From Sacculina carcini (lineage: Eukaryota > Arthropoda > Thecostraca > Sacculinidae), in assembly GCA_916048095.2 (NCBI GenBank), contig OU696574.1:4763001-4827000 (forward strand): DNA of 64,000 bases. Direction: 5' to 3'. The position numbers and the translations under genes are program-made. How positions within the stretch are numbered: position 1 is the stretch's first letter; each line of letters opens with the position of its first letter. The notes under the pieces are model-generated. The model made no database searches. It saw nothing but the letters and a program-made list of their open reading frames with translations, and was not told where the DNA came from. This document shows, one piece after another, positions 32,837 to 43,326 of the stretch.

Positions 32837-35800
32837 ATGGCTACGCTGATGGAGGATGTAGAACCTGTGTCGAACCCGTTTTTCCCAACGGCACTGGTGG
32901 CTGTTAAACCTCCACAGTTCAGTCCTGAGTCAGTGAAGGGTTGGACAGCAAACATGGACGCCCAATTCCATTTGGCGAAGATAGTAGCCGAAGAGACACG
33001 GTATTTTCACGCCGTGGCGGCATTGCCGCCTGATGTTACATCGCGCATCAGCCCACAGGTAATGGAAAGCCATAGTTACTCGCAGCTCAAGGAGGCGTTG
33101 GAGAACATGTTTTCCAAGACAAAATCCGAAGTATTCGAGGATCTTCTCTCCAGGTTGACATTGGCAGGCCGCCCCTCAGCAGCGCTATCGGAGCACCGGC
33201 GGACGGCGGTCAGTGTGGGGGCTGGAGACCACCTGGTGCGGCACAAGTTCTTAAAATCATTGCCGCCTGCGATTACTTCCGCCCTGGCAGCGCAGCAGGA
33301 CTTATCGCTCGACCAGATGGGATCACTGGCGGATGAGCAGGTACCGCTGGTGAGCTCACCGTGCATGTCCGTGGATAACATTCGCGGGATATCAGCATCA
33401 AGTTCACAGCAACGGCATCAGGGACATGAGCGAGCTGCTAATAGCCGGTGTGAATATCTGCAAGCTGGTCTGCGTCCCTTCCGGCGGGGTCAGCGCCCAC
33501 AGGTGTGCCGGGCACACATATTCTTCGGTGAGCAGGCCCGCACCTGTAAACCGTGGTGTCGCTGGCCAAACAAAAACCCGAATATTCAGGTGGAGCCATC
33601 GTCTCGCTCAGCGTCGCCAGCTTGCCAGCAGCCGGAAAACTGACTGGGCAGGTAGGCTCCGCTGTGACAGCGCACCTGCCCCTCTTGCAGATCACAGCAG
33701 TCGTGTACGCTCACAAAGTAAACTTCATCGTCGATACAGGGGCGGCGGTATCCATTGTACCCCCGTCAGTGGTGTCGGTGACAGCAGTTCAGCCTAGTGC
33801 TGTGAGTCTCAGCTCGGCCGCAGGTCAATCTATCAGCGTGCACGGTGAAGTAAATTTGCAGCTGGGTGTACGCTGCCTACGTCGCGAATTTTCATGGACG
33901 TTTGATGTTGCTGAAGTGACACAGCCGATCATAGTGCAAGATTTTCTCGCACATTTCGGCCTCCTTGTTGATTGTCGACGCCGGCGAGTTTATGACCCAG
34001 CACTGAAATGGCAACATAGTGTGCGGTCTCCCAAGTGGCTTCATGTGGCTTGGTCGTTAACGACATCTCGCCGCTACGGACAGATGTTCAGCATCTACTT
34101 GGCCAGTTCCCAGCACATGTCTACTGCTGCTGCAAATGCATCGCCTGATGTTAGCTGCAGTGTCACTCACTCCATCGACACGGGTAGTGCAGCGCCGACG
34201 TTTGCGTCTCCTCGGCGGCTCAACCAGGAACGCGAAGAAGCGGCCAAGCGTGTGTTTAACGACCTGCTACGACAAGGAGTTGTTCGGCCATCAAACTCAC
34301 CGTTGGCATCGCCACTCCACCTCGTGTCAAAACGGACACCAGGTGAGTGGCGTGTCACCGGTGATTATCGGGCGTTGAACGCTCGCACGATTCCGGATCG
34401 GTACCCGCTGCCTCACACATATGTGTCTTCACGAATACACGGCAAGTCCGTGTTTAGCAAAATCGACCTGGTAAGGTCCTATTATAACGTCCCAATGGCG
34501 AAGTGTGACATTCCAAAAACCGCGGTGACTACTCCGTTCGGGCTCTACGAGTACGTTCATATGCCGCTCGGTTTGAGAAACAGCGGGGCGACATTTCAGC
34601 GGCTCATGCATAATGCATTTCGTCATCTAACGTGCGCATTCGTGTACCTGGACGACGTTTTGATTTATTCTGACAACGCCAAGCAGCACACAGCCGACCT
34701 CGCCGCTGTGTTTGATGTGCTTCAGCAGCACCGCCTCCGGCTGGCGTTGGAATAATGCCAGTTCTTTTGCGACTGTGTTCAGCTCCTCGGCCACGAGATC
34801 AGCGCCAACGGTATCGGCCCTCCGCGTGAACGTGTGTCAGCAATTGCTGAGCTGCAGCGCCCAAATGACATCGCCGGTCTGCGCAGATTATTGGGCATGA
34901 TCGGATTTTACCGGAGGATGGTGCCACATTTCTCGGATATCGCGTTTCCGCTGACCGAGGTACTCCGAAAACAGCCAAAGAATGTGCCGCTGGAGTGGAC
35001 GTAGGCCGCTGAGGAAGCGTTTGACGCACTCAAGAGTGCCCTGTCGCAAGTGTATCTGCTGGTCGCTCCTAACCCAGCGGTTGAGACCTACCATCTCGTC
35101 ACGGACTGTTCGTCTCACGCTGCCGGTGCTGCGCTTCATCAGATCGTAAACGGTTTTCCGCAGCCGATTGCATTTTTCTCCAAAAAACTGTCACAGCCAC
35201 AGCGGAAATATGCAGTCTTTGATCGGGAGCTGCTGGCAGCATATCTGACCGTGCTACATTTCCGACATCCCCTTGAAGGTCGACACGTCGTCTTATTCAC
35301 GGACCATAAACCACTGGTCGGAGCATTTTACAGTTCGAAGCCGGCAAAATTGGACCGACAACAGCGCCACCTATCCGTGTTGGCAGAATTCGTCTCTGAC
35401 GTGCAGCACGTGAATGGCGCAGATAACGTCGTTGCCGACTGCCGGTCGCGACCAGCGTGTGCCGTGAACGTTGACGTCTGGGATCTCCCTGCTCTGGCAG
35501 CAGCTCAGGCGTCCGACGAAGAGACGCAGAGAAACCTGTCTCGTCTCAAAGCGTTCGAGATTAGTGGAGACCACCCTCTCTACTGCGACATGTCAACGAC
35601 ACAGCCGCGACCTTTCGTGCCAGGCCCTCTACGGGAAACCGCTGCCAGTGTCGCTGCCCTCACCGTCGTCGCAGAAACCAGCTACAACTCACACGGACAG
35701 TTCTCCAGCTGCGACTCAATCGTCATCGGCAGCCAATCATTCAGGTGACTGTTCTCCAAACACAAATGCACCGACAGCTGACACACGGGCTGATACACCA

Positions 35801-35970
35801 GCTATCAGTCAGCATTCCACTGATCAGACAGTGTCTAGTCGAACACGCTCAGGGTGTACAGTGCGTTTTAAACGCAAACCTGATTTCTATTCTTTTCGAT
35901 GTTTGCGTCATTTACATTTTGTCACATTTTGTAAACTTCTAGTCAGTTTGCGCAAAATTATTGTTTTGCG
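32837..35970 (+). pseudogene. Broken gag-pol of G3
   Basis: Gag starts at ATG 32837 (MATLMEDVE) and loses its frame after about 33350. The pol frame from 33553 has the protease motif FIVDTGAAVSIV (about 33720), RT with GDYRALNARTIPDRYPLP and FVYLDDVLIYSD (about 34640-34670), then an in-frame stop at 34755. RT thumb follows, with a second stop near 35003. RNase H (VTDCSSHAAGAAL, FTDHKPL, GADNVVAD) runs to about 35500. The frame then jumps to a C-terminal tail with TRSGCTVRFKRKPDF (about 35850): the zinc finger and D,D,E integrase core are missing. The element is therefore dead. Confidence 0.88.
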
Positions 35971-36276
35971 CGATTTATCGATTTGCTGTGGATTCGTGTT
36001 GTCATAATTCATGTTTGATGTTATCTAATCATGGTTTATTGTTAATTCGTGTTGATATGATTGTTGTCATTGTTATAGCGTGGCAATGATTAGTTCAATT
36101 CGTACAGTGCTGTGGCACATTTACACATGTGTATACACGTTATTTGGTGTGATTTTCATTGTGTGAAGTAAGCGCTAGGTTCCTGCGATCACACCCATGT
36201 ATTGTATTGTACTTCATTGTCAAGTTCAACCGCGTTGTTATGGTTTTGATTGCTCCGCAACTGGCAGGGGAGTGAC

Positions 36277-36651
36277 TGTGGCGTATGCGTGTATGTGCGT
36301 GTATGCAAGTGTAACGCCTGTGTGTAAGCAAGTGTAATGTATGCCTGTATGTGAGTAAGCAAGTGTAGAGTATGCGTGTCTGTGTGTATGTAACAAGTGT
36401 GGCAGTTTTTGCGAGTGTCAGTGTGCTTGTGCGTGTGAGAATCATGGTGTAGGTTTGTGTGTGAGTCAATGTGTATGTGTGCTTGTGTGCACCGTTTCAC
36501 GTCACGCGACCGAAAGTTATTTAATCCATGACTAAGCAAAGCAATGAGAATTCCAGGCCAGTCATTCGTCAGGTTTTGAGCTGTTCTTGTCCGGTGCCGC
36601 AATACACCCAGCTTCATCTTTGCCATCTTTATATGTGGCTTGACCACCACA
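36277..36651 (+). repeat. G3 3' LTR
   Basis: 375 bp. It shares both ends with the 5' LTR but lacks an internal segment of about 53 bp. Confidence 0.88.
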
Positions 36652-37190
36652 CAGTCATAGAGTGTCTTGAGCTCTGATATATGTAAGGAATGTAGAGTTG
36701 CGGGATTTTTGTGTTTCATCAATAAGGTAATATCGTCAGCGTAAATATTAAAATGCAGGTTAGAGCTGATGTTAATAATATAATTGGTGCAAATGAGGAA
36801 TAATATTGGTCCCAATACTGGACCTTGTGGGACAGACACCGAGGATTTCTGACCGCTGCAGATGATGTATTGCACCCTGTTACCCAGGTAACTTTGAATC
36901 AGTTTTATGCAGTTTCCTCTTATTCCTGTTTTGAAGTTCGTAGAAAAGTATGCTATGGTCGATGGTGTCAAATGCTTTTCAGAGGTCAATAAATGTACCC
37001 GCCACCAATTTCTTTTCTTCGAGACTTCTATACATTTCATATGTAAAATTCAAAACTGCTAATTCAGTCGAGCGCTTTTGTCTAAATCCAAATTGTTCAT
37101 TGCTCATTTTTTTCAACAAATGAGGAGAGTTTCGAGTAGATAATAAAAACGATCCCTTATTGCTGGTAAAATTCATATACCTATAATTGG

Positions 37191-37349
37191 ATAATATGTG
37201 TTCTTAGTGTGTGTGTGTGTGTCGGTGTGTGTGTGTGTGTGTCGGGCAGTTGTCTGGTAAAAGTGTGTTCGGTGATTTCGGTTGAATTGTAGTGACATTT
37301 AGTTTTGTTGTTTTATTGCCATATTCTATTTTATTTACTTATCTAATTA
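37191..37349. repeat. GT microsatellite spacer
   Basis: (GT)n with interruptions at about 37206-37243, between LINE D and the pogo/Tigger-like element. Confidence 0.7.
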
Positions 37350-37768
37350 CAGTGGGAGCTTCAAATAAAGGTCTTGAAGGGACAGAAAATAATCCCCAAT
37401 TTTGAGTTTTCCGCTATTCGAAGATATGCTCTTAAGCATTGCTTATGAACCGTTTTACAGTGAATCGCGGACTTTTCATAAAATATTTTCTTGTAATTTA
37501 CCATTTTTCATCCTTGAATGATTTTGCCAATGTTTTTCATGACCCCAGCAATACTGCGCCGCGTTTCTTCTCTTTACGCCGTGTTATTGGTAGGCTGCAG
37601 CGCCAGTAGTGAGAAACAACAGCCAGAAACGTACACATACTACCCAACACAGCCAGACATCAACTGACCACGCGCTAACGATAACTAATACGCGCCGCTG
37701 TTCACGCCACCTCGTGGCTGGCAGCGAAACACGACGCCGTCAGTTCCAGCGGGCAATGACGGCACTAC

Positions 37769-37981
37769 CTATTGGCGCAGTTTACAGCAGATACCCGCTT
37801 CATCAATGTTGAACACATCATAAGTCTCCGATGCACTAGTAATCGAAATTGCCACTGTTATACGGAGGTATATATTATTGTGTAGTTCCTGTGAGAACCC
37901 CACATCATTCTGAGGTCCTATGCGGCCGCCCAAGTTGTCTATGCCTAAGACCAACCCTGATAAATCACTCGCCTCTACCAA
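37769..37981 (-). pseudogene. pogo/Tigger transposase fragment
   Basis: About 70 codons including the first catalytic Asp motif VFNIDEAGI (usual FNADETGL). Neighbouring parts are shifted or lost. It is a relic inside the TIR-bounded element. Confidence 0.5.
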
Positions 37982-38173
37982 TCAGCCTGCAACAGTCAAC
38001 TGTAATCAGTTGACAAGGGGGAGTCTATGTATTCCATACATCCTCTAAGAATAACACAGAATCACCGGCTTCCAAAATTTGGAGATGTCTATATGGGAGG
38101 GGACTAATTCTGCTATTTGGAGGTTTTTGCTATTTGAATTCCGCTATTCGGAGGTGTAATTAACATGTATTTG

Positions 38174-38648
38174 TGTAGAGTAAATAGAGATGTATTCAAT
38201 GAAGATGATGACGACAATGAAATGATAGCACTGAAATGCACTCTTGAAAACAAAACTTATAATAAACAATAAACACTTTGTGGCCTAGCACCAACCACAA
38301 TTACAAATACACCACCAACACACGAACACCACCAACACTCACAACGCTCAAAACCAGACTGCTTGTAGCTCGCTTCAGCCACACGCACAGGCGTCACACG
38401 TCAAAATGTCAAAGTACACCGACCAATCAGCACACAGTACTCGAGTCACGTGACAAGCCAAGTCACATGAACACGCATACGCACACGCAGACATATACAC
38501 GCACATACACGGTAACTCGCATTCATGGAAAAGAGCAGGCACACCATTCGCGCACTTGAACATACACATACATACAGACATACAAACACACCTACGCGGT
38601 TACACGATTTCATCACACTGTACATACACAATACGAATACCTATTACA
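38174..38648 (-). repeat. G4 3' LTR
   Basis: 475 bp. Matches 42396-42853 except for a short indel near 38325 and scattered changes. Confidence 0.92.
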
Positions 38649-38747
38649 TGCCCCCATGGTGTTCACACCAATGAAATACAATACATAATCGAACCAATAC
38701 AGCGGCAACAAAAACCTACACATGATACAGGCAATCAATAATTAAAG

Positions 38748-41666
38748 CTAGTGCATAACATAGTCACGGTGCCAGGCAGGAGCTCTTCTCTGTCGCGTAG
38801 GGCGGCTGTGACTCACCGATTCACTGGCTTCTGCAGACACAGCATCACCGTCGTCGCCGCTACGAGGTCTGAGGTCGCGCACGTGACGCAACATGCCGTC
38901 CACCTCGACCACCTGGTCAGACGCCACCGCCGTAACACGACCCTCGACAGACGGTTGAGTGCACCTCGTACCACTGTTGCGCACCCACACTGGATCACCG
39001 GTGTCAAATGCATCAGTTGTCTGACGCGGCGTCATACACGCTCCCTGTTCGCCCATAATATCACGCCATTGATAGTTGTACAGTACGTGTGCAGGCGTTC
39101 CCTTGCGGTCACTGAAAGGACTCGTATTATACAGATGCACAGCTTCACCGATGGAACAGTTCTTGCGAGCAGCAATCACCTTCACAGTGCGGTGATTCCT
39201 TTCTATAATACCATTGCCACTGGGTCTGTACGCCGCTCGAAATCGCACCTCTATACTCCACTTTGCTGCAAATGCTAGAAACTGCTGACTTCTGAATATA
39301 GTCGCATTGTCACACAATAGCTGAGTGGGGAAACCTCGCTCAAGGAACATCTCTTCAAGGTGTCTCGTGATATTATCAGAGTCTGATCGCCTCAGCAATC
39401 GCCACAAAGAAAATCTTGATGGTCCACAGTCAATCACGGACAGATATTCTTGACCTTGAAAGTGTGTGACGTCTATAGCGAGTCTGTGCCATATCTCTCC
39501 AACTGATAACTCACCTCTTGGCCATTTTCGCGGGGCAGGATCGATTGATTGGCAAGTGTTACAACTCGCCACCACGTTTTTCACTTGTCTTCTGGATACC
39601 GGAGAAGAACACTCCCTCCGCGCAAAAAATAGTGTTCTCCGCACGCCAGGATGTCCGGCACGCTCGTGAATTTTGCGTATGTTCACCGTGTCATCACGTG
39701 GTACAACGGTTGCAGCGGCAGAAGCACTTTCAGTCAGCCATTTCTGCGGCACACGAGTCAGCAAATCGGCCCGGTTTTTCTTTGATGGTACCAGCTCCAC
39801 ATCAATTATCAATTCAAGTTCGTCGGCTAATTGTTTTACTATGTTTAATCTTCGACGAATCAACAGCTCGTTCTGTGCCTTGGTGCGCACCCGCGTCCTA
39901 CCGCTCAAAATGTCGCTAATCCATCGACACACTGTGACAGAGTCGGATTTGATCAAGAGGTTGGTCATATTCCAGCTCACCGCCATATTGATCCCGCGAA
40001 TTGCAGCGTCCAATTCCGCCATATTTATGTGAGCTGTCTTGTCTGATCTCAACCACGAGGCGTCTTCAACAATATCTCCGTCGACTTCGAGCATAACTCC
40101 GAGTGCCAAAGAGCTCGCGTCGGTCCATATTGTTGCCTTTTTTGAGTTGACACTCCAGTGGCCTCCCACAGGATCTACTTGCCGCACTTGTTTGTCGATG
40201 AAGGCTAACATGTCGCGAATTTGGTTATCGTCGTCAATTCGGTCGTCCCAGCCTTTTGTAAGCTGATTGGCTCGCCGTTTAGCAAACGCTGTCAAAATTC
40301 TTAGCGAGCCACAGACCGGCATGTGGCCTACCAGCTTACCGCACCACGAGAATACGTTTCGGCGCGTTAGATCTGCCGGTGGTGGGTCGATTTTGTTGTC
40401 TCGACTCCAAACCATATCTCCATTCTTTCTCGACACTCTCAGACCCAGCACACGAGCACCATCTCTCAGGTTGTCCGGCTTCTTGCTCACCAAACCATAT
40501 TTTCCAAGATGACCACGCACCTTTTCCGCGCTGACTACATTAAGGTCAACAAAAATATCATCCAGATATGCGGAAGTCCCTGCGCTCACACACTCATCTT
40601 GCTTCAACACATAATCCAGTATTGTCTGCAGAACGGCGGGTGCCACACTCAGACCGAAACCCATCCTCGTTAAGCAGTATCGCTTGCCGTCAAATATCAC
40701 TGTCTGATATGGCCACAACTCCTTTTCGACGTGAATTTGCAGATATGCTTTTTCCAAGTCCAGCACTGCTGCATTACTGCCACGACGCCGCCACTGGCGC
40801 AGCTTATTTGCACACACATCAGCGGACCCTGTGTACGATGTAATGTGGCCGTTCAGCTCCCTGAAATCACACACGGGCCGGACTTTGTTCTTATTGGGCT
40901 GAATAACCGCCATGAGGGGGATTAAGCCTTTTGGAGGACCCATCTCCGGCTCATCATACTCTCTTAGCCAGCCATTGTTTATCCATTTCTGAATTTCGTC
41001 TTCATACTCACGACGAGCACCCTGCTTCACATTGTACGTAGCTACTCTGTTATGAAGGTAGTCAGGCTCAGTGGACCGCCATTTCCATGCAGCTTTCCAT
41101 GTGAGATGTTGTTCGTCAAAATAAACTGTAAAATCCTTCTGTTCCAACAATACACTTCTGGGTGCCGTAATCACCAATCCTGCAGCTGGCTCTATCAGAG
41201 ACTGGCTTGTACACTGTCGGTGTGAATCGGTGGGTCCAAACTTGACCTGCCCATCTCTATTCACTGCGACACCACCAAATGATCTTACACCATTCATACC
41301 AAGAACAAAATTGTAATTCAAGGGACGAAAATTCACAACAATAGCTTCAACAATAACTACACGACCAAATGCGTCCCGCAGTCGCACACTTGTCACACCT
41401 TCACATGCTTGTCTTGACCCGTTGATCAGAACTAGATCAGTATATGCCTTTGATTGCTCTCTGCATAGTGCAGCGTATATCAAACATTTACTGCAGCCAG
41501 TATCAACCAAAACATCACAATGCACGCCATTGACACGCATGTGCGCCGTAGGAGCGGAAACGCTCAGTGATGCTGCGGAGAAGGAGCCGGCGCATTCGCT
41601 GCTTCTCCGTTGTCGTTTCCCGGACATCTTGGGCTTACATGACCGGTCTCGCCACATCGGTAACAT
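38748..41666 (-). CDS. G4 Pol: protease, RT, RNase H, integrase
   Basis: 972 codons without a stop, reached by -1 frameshifting, so the first roughly 18 residues before KRQRRSS are not translated on that route. Protease: VLVDTGCSKCL (about 41500). RT: VRPVCDFRELN, then AYLDDIFVD as catalytic box (about 40560). RNase H: IWTDASSLALG, SDSVTV. Integrase: HERAGHPG and CNTCQ finger, then LAIDVTHF, LCDNATIF and NGIIERN for D,D,E. The tail ends RAPAWHRDYV. Domain order is Ty3/gypsy. RT and RNase H look diverged from A1/A2, G3 and G5, so it is a separate lineage. Nothing suggests inactivation. Confidence 0.92.
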   Translation of the reverse strand: MLPMWRDRSCKPKMSGKRQRRSSECAGSFSAASLSVSAPTAHMRVNGVHCDVLVDTGCSKCLIYAALCREQSKAYTDLVLINGSRQACEGVTSVRLRDAFGRVVIVEAIVVNFRPLNYNFVLGMNGVRSFGGVAVNRDGQVKFGPTDSHRQCTSQSLIEPAAGLVITAPRSVLLEQKDFTVYFDEQHLTWKAAWKWRSTEPDYLHNRVATYNVKQGARREYEDEIQKWINNGWLREYDEPEMGPPKGLIPLMAVIQPNKNKVRPVCDFRELNGHITSYTGSADVCANKLRQWRRRGSNAAVLDLEKAYLQIHVEKELWPYQTVIFDGKRYCLTRMGFGLSVAPAVLQTILDYVLKQDECVSAGTSAYLDDIFVDLNVVSAEKVRGHLGKYGLVSKKPDNLRDGARVLGLRVSRKNGDMVWSRDNKIDPPPADLTRRNVFSWCGKLVGHMPVCGSLRILTAFAKRRANQLTKGWDDRIDDDNQIRDMLAFIDKQVRQVDPVGGHWSVNSKKATIWTDASSLALGVMLEVDGDIVEDASWLRSDKTAHINMAELDAAIRGINMAVSWNMTNLLIKSDSVTVCRWISDILSGRTRVRTKAQNELLIRRRLNIVKQLADELELIIDVELVPSKKNRADLLTRVPQKWLTESASAAATVVPRDDTVNIRKIHERAGHPGVRRTLFFARRECSSPVSRRQVKNVVASCNTCQSIDPAPRKWPRGELSVGEIWHRLAIDVTHFQGQEYLSVIDCGPSRFSLWRLLRRSDSDNITRHLEEMFLERGFPTQLLCDNATIFRSQQFLAFAAKWSIEVRFRAAYRPSGNGIIERNHRTVKVIAARKNCSIGEAVHLYNTSPFSDRKGTPAHVLYNYQWRDIMGEQGACMTPRQTTDAFDTGDPVWVRNSGTRCTQPSVEGRVTAVASDQVVEVDGMLRHVRDLRPRSGDDGDAVSAEASESVSHSRPTRQRRAPAWHRDYVMH

Positions 41667-42370
41667 CGCACTACACGGGTGTTACCATCTTTGATCAAAT
41701 TGTCTCTGCGAAAATATCCGGCGCATCCCCTGGCAAAATGGCCTGATTCTCCGCACTTGAAGCAGATGACATCTCGACTTCGGCGATTTGTACGGCTACC
41801 GGCTGATGCTTTGCCAACGGTGGCAGCTGCTACATTGCTTGTGCGGCAATTATCTGCAACAAGCATTCTTGCTCTCTCCAACAACTGATGCAAGCTGAGA
41901 GTCTCTATCCTTGCACTGTTTCTCAGAGATGACCTCACGTGCTCAGGTAACCCAAAAAGAAACGCTCCTGATATAGTTTTTTCGCTCATGCCTCCCGCAA
42001 TTTGAGCAAGCCTTTTTATGTCTGCCAGATATGTATCCACTGGTTCGCACGGCTGCAAGCGACGACGCTGCAGCAGCTCGTACGCTGTGAACGAATCGAC
42101 ATCAAAAGCGTCGCGCAATGTCTTCTCCACTGTTTCGATGTCAAACTTGTCGTTCTCGGGAATCTGATCATACACTTTGTATGCGTGACCGAATAGTCTC
42201 AGTGGTACAACAGAAACCAGGTCCCGCGCTCCATGCAGACGACAGGTCCACTTGAGACGACTTAACCACTCTGATACGTTTTCACCGGCGTCACCACGAA
42301 ATTCCGGAATCAACTTCACGTCGAAAGACGACTGGACATGCAGAGGAGCCTTCGATTCTTCGATAGACAT
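41564..42370 (-). CDS. G4 Gag, two zinc knuckles
   Basis: Start chosen at ATG 42368-42370 (MSIEESKAPL), just after the primer site. The upstream ATG at 42475 lies in the LTR. About 268 residues: a helical capsid-like region (SEWLSRLKW, VDTYLADIKRLAQ, FLFGLPEHVRSSL); a basic linker; then two CX2CX4HX4C knuckles, CFKCGESGHFARGC and CYRCGETGHVSPRC, near the C-terminus. It packages the element RNA in cytoplasmic particles. The stop lies at 41564, about 100 bp inside the pol frame. Confidence 0.9.
   Translation of the reverse strand: MSIEESKAPLHVQSSFDVKLIPEFRGDAGENVSEWLSRLKWTCRLHGARDLVSVVPLRLFGHAYKVYDQIPENDKFDIETVEKTLRDAFDVDSFTAYELLQRRRLQPCEPVDTYLADIKRLAQIAGGMSEKTISGAFLFGLPEHVRSSLRNSARIETLSLHQLLERARMLVADNCRTSNVAAATVGKASAGSRTNRRSRDVICFKCGESGHFARGCAGYFRRDNLIKDGNTRVVRCYRCGETGHVSPRCPGNDNGEAANAPAPSPQHH
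41576..41621 (-). promoter_or_regulatory. -1 ribosomal frameshift signal between G4 gag and pol
   Basis: On the minus strand the heptamer GGGAAAC (41621-41615) lies in the correct phase, G GGA AAC of gag. A 5-nt spacer (41614-41610) follows, then an 8-bp perfect stem CGGAGAAG/CTTCTCCG (41609-41602 with 41583-41576) closing an 18-nt loop. Slipping one base back enters the pol frame at KRQRRSS. Heptamer, spacer length and stem all fit known -1 frameshift sites. Confidence 0.85.
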
Positions 42371-42383
42371 TGCGATGATTATT

Positions 42384-42395
42384 GCCGAAATAGCT
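42384..42395 (-). promoter_or_regulatory. G4 primer site complementary to tRNA-Phe 5' end
   Basis: Immediately inside the 5' LTR the plus strand reads GCCGAAATAGCT. This equals nucleotides 1-12 of animal cytosolic tRNA-Phe(GAA) as I know it. The element strand is thus complementary to the 5' end of that tRNA and not to a 3' CCA end. The same 12 bases adjoin another LTR-like end at 57562-57573, and the identity there starts exactly at tRNA position 1. Confidence 0.6.
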
Positions 42396-42853
42396 TGTAG
42401 AGTAAATAGAGATGTATTCAATGAAGATGATGACGACAATGAAATGATAGCACTGAAATGCACTCTTGAAAACAAAACTTATAATAAACAATAAACACTT
42501 CGTGGCCTAGCACCAACCACAATTACAAATACACCACCAACACTCACAACGCTCAAAACCAGACTCCTTGTAGCTCGCTTCAGCCACACGCACAGGCGTC
42601 ACACGTCACAATGTCAAAGTACACCGACCAATCAGCACACAGTACTCGAGTCACGTGACAAGCCAAGTCACATGAACACGCATACGCACACGCAGACATA
42701 TACACGCACATACACTGTAACTCGCATTCATGGAAAAGAGCAGGCACACCATTCGCGCACTTGAACATACACATACATACAGACATACAAACACACCTAC
42801 GCGGTTACACGATTTCATCACACTGTACATACACAATACGAATACCTATTACA
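42396..42853 (-). repeat. G4 5' LTR
   Basis: 458 bp, TG...CA ends on the plus strand. The target duplication follows at 42854-42858. Confidence 0.92.
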
Positions 42854-42945
42854 ATTTGATAGGCTTTTGATCGGGACCAGGGAAGTATTTCGCTTTTTGG
42901 AGTATTCCGCTATTTGGAGATCCGTTATTTGGAGAGTCGAATGTA

Positions 42946-43326
42946 TGTAATATTAATATGTAATATATCAATTTTTCGGCTATATGTTTTCGTAATGTTT
43001 CAGCTTTGGCCAGTAAATACATCTCAGTAAATCAGAAGAGCGGTACTAAATATGTCAGCTACGTTCACTCTCTTGGATCATTCTGGATAACGACATGAGT
43101 AAAAACATTTATCTTGTGTTTCTGCGCTAGTTGAAGAGTTTAGCCTAAGGTCTCTTGTACAATGGACGTATATTTGGAATCATATACATTGTACACTCAA
43201 AACACACGCACACACACAAAAGTAAATAACGGAGAAGACGGCCAAATACTTGTACGACTTGCTGCGTGTATGGGTGTAAGTGTGTTTGTGTTTATAGGTG
43301 TATGTGTGTGTGTGCTTATGTGTATG
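42946..43326. other. Spacer with GT repeats
   Basis: No gene is recognised. Short GT-rich stretch at about 43278-43322. Confidence 0.4.

Larger units (their letters stand above)
32338..36651 (+). mobile_element. Ty3/gypsy element G3, integrase deleted
   Basis: LTRs at 32338-32765 and 36277-36651 begin TGTGGCG and end CCACA. The left LTR has about 53 bp extra near 32470-32530. A 4-bp target duplication CAGT lies at 32334-32337 and 36652-36655, inside LINE D. The primer site after the left LTR, TGGTGCCCCGAGTGAGGATC (32769-32788), resembles a decayed tRNA-Trp site with two one-base gaps. A purine-rich tract GGCAGGGGAGTGAC precedes the right LTR. The coding region is broken and lacks the integrase core. 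Confidence 0.9.
29055..37190 (-). mobile_element. LINE D, interrupted by a hAT and a gypsy element
   Basis: Minus-strand LINE in three pieces. At 36656-37185: RT with EQFGFRQKRSTELAVL, VPQGPVLGPILF and IYADDITLLM. At 32254-32333: TILNGLRLNTKKQDAF, the segment just after the catalytic box. At 29091-29794: TKVLGIIVVEILNWK, SKITEFQ and the C-terminal tail. The pieces run in correct order once the hAT (29803-32245) and gypsy G3 (32338-36651) are set aside, so both inserted into one pre-existing LINE. The 3' end (about 29060-29090) has AATAAA. Several frame breaks exist. Confidence 0.85.
38174..42853 (-). mobile_element. LTR retrotransposon G4, intact gag and pol
   Basis: 4680 bp on the minus strand with LTRs at 38174-38648 and 42396-42853 (ends TGTAGAG and ATTACA). 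Perfect 5-bp target duplication ATTTG at 38169-38173 and 42854-42858, inside the Tigger-like element. Gag and pol are each open and overlap in different frames around a -1 frameshift signal. The primer site beside the 5' LTR is unusual (see 42384-42395). The left LTR has about 17 bp that the right lacks, plus few substitutions, so insertion is fairly recent. Confidence 0.94.
37350..42943. mobile_element. pogo/Tigger-like DNA transposon, split by gypsy G4
   Basis: TA dinucleotides flank imperfect inverted ends: CAGTGGGAGCTTCAAATAA at 37350 and, inverted, CATTCGACTCTCCAAATAA at 42943. Both ends carry repeats of CCGCTATT-C/T-GGAG type, a known Tigger style. G4 inserted at 38174 with duplication ATTTG. 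A transposase remnant on the minus strand (37769-37981) reads VFNIDEAGICCKL, matching the FNxDETGLFWKL motif of pogo/Tigger DDE enzymes. Confidence 0.6.

Noticed and set aside
35471..36007. Separate Ser/Thr-rich gene after G3 RNase H
   Set aside because: Its end (TRSGCTVRFKRKPDF) is the usual C-terminal tail of gypsy pol. It is what remains after the integrase deletion.
38751..40925. Plus-strand frames of up to 175 codons over G4 pol
   Set aside because: They are shadows of the minus-strand pol gene, which has all the expected motifs.
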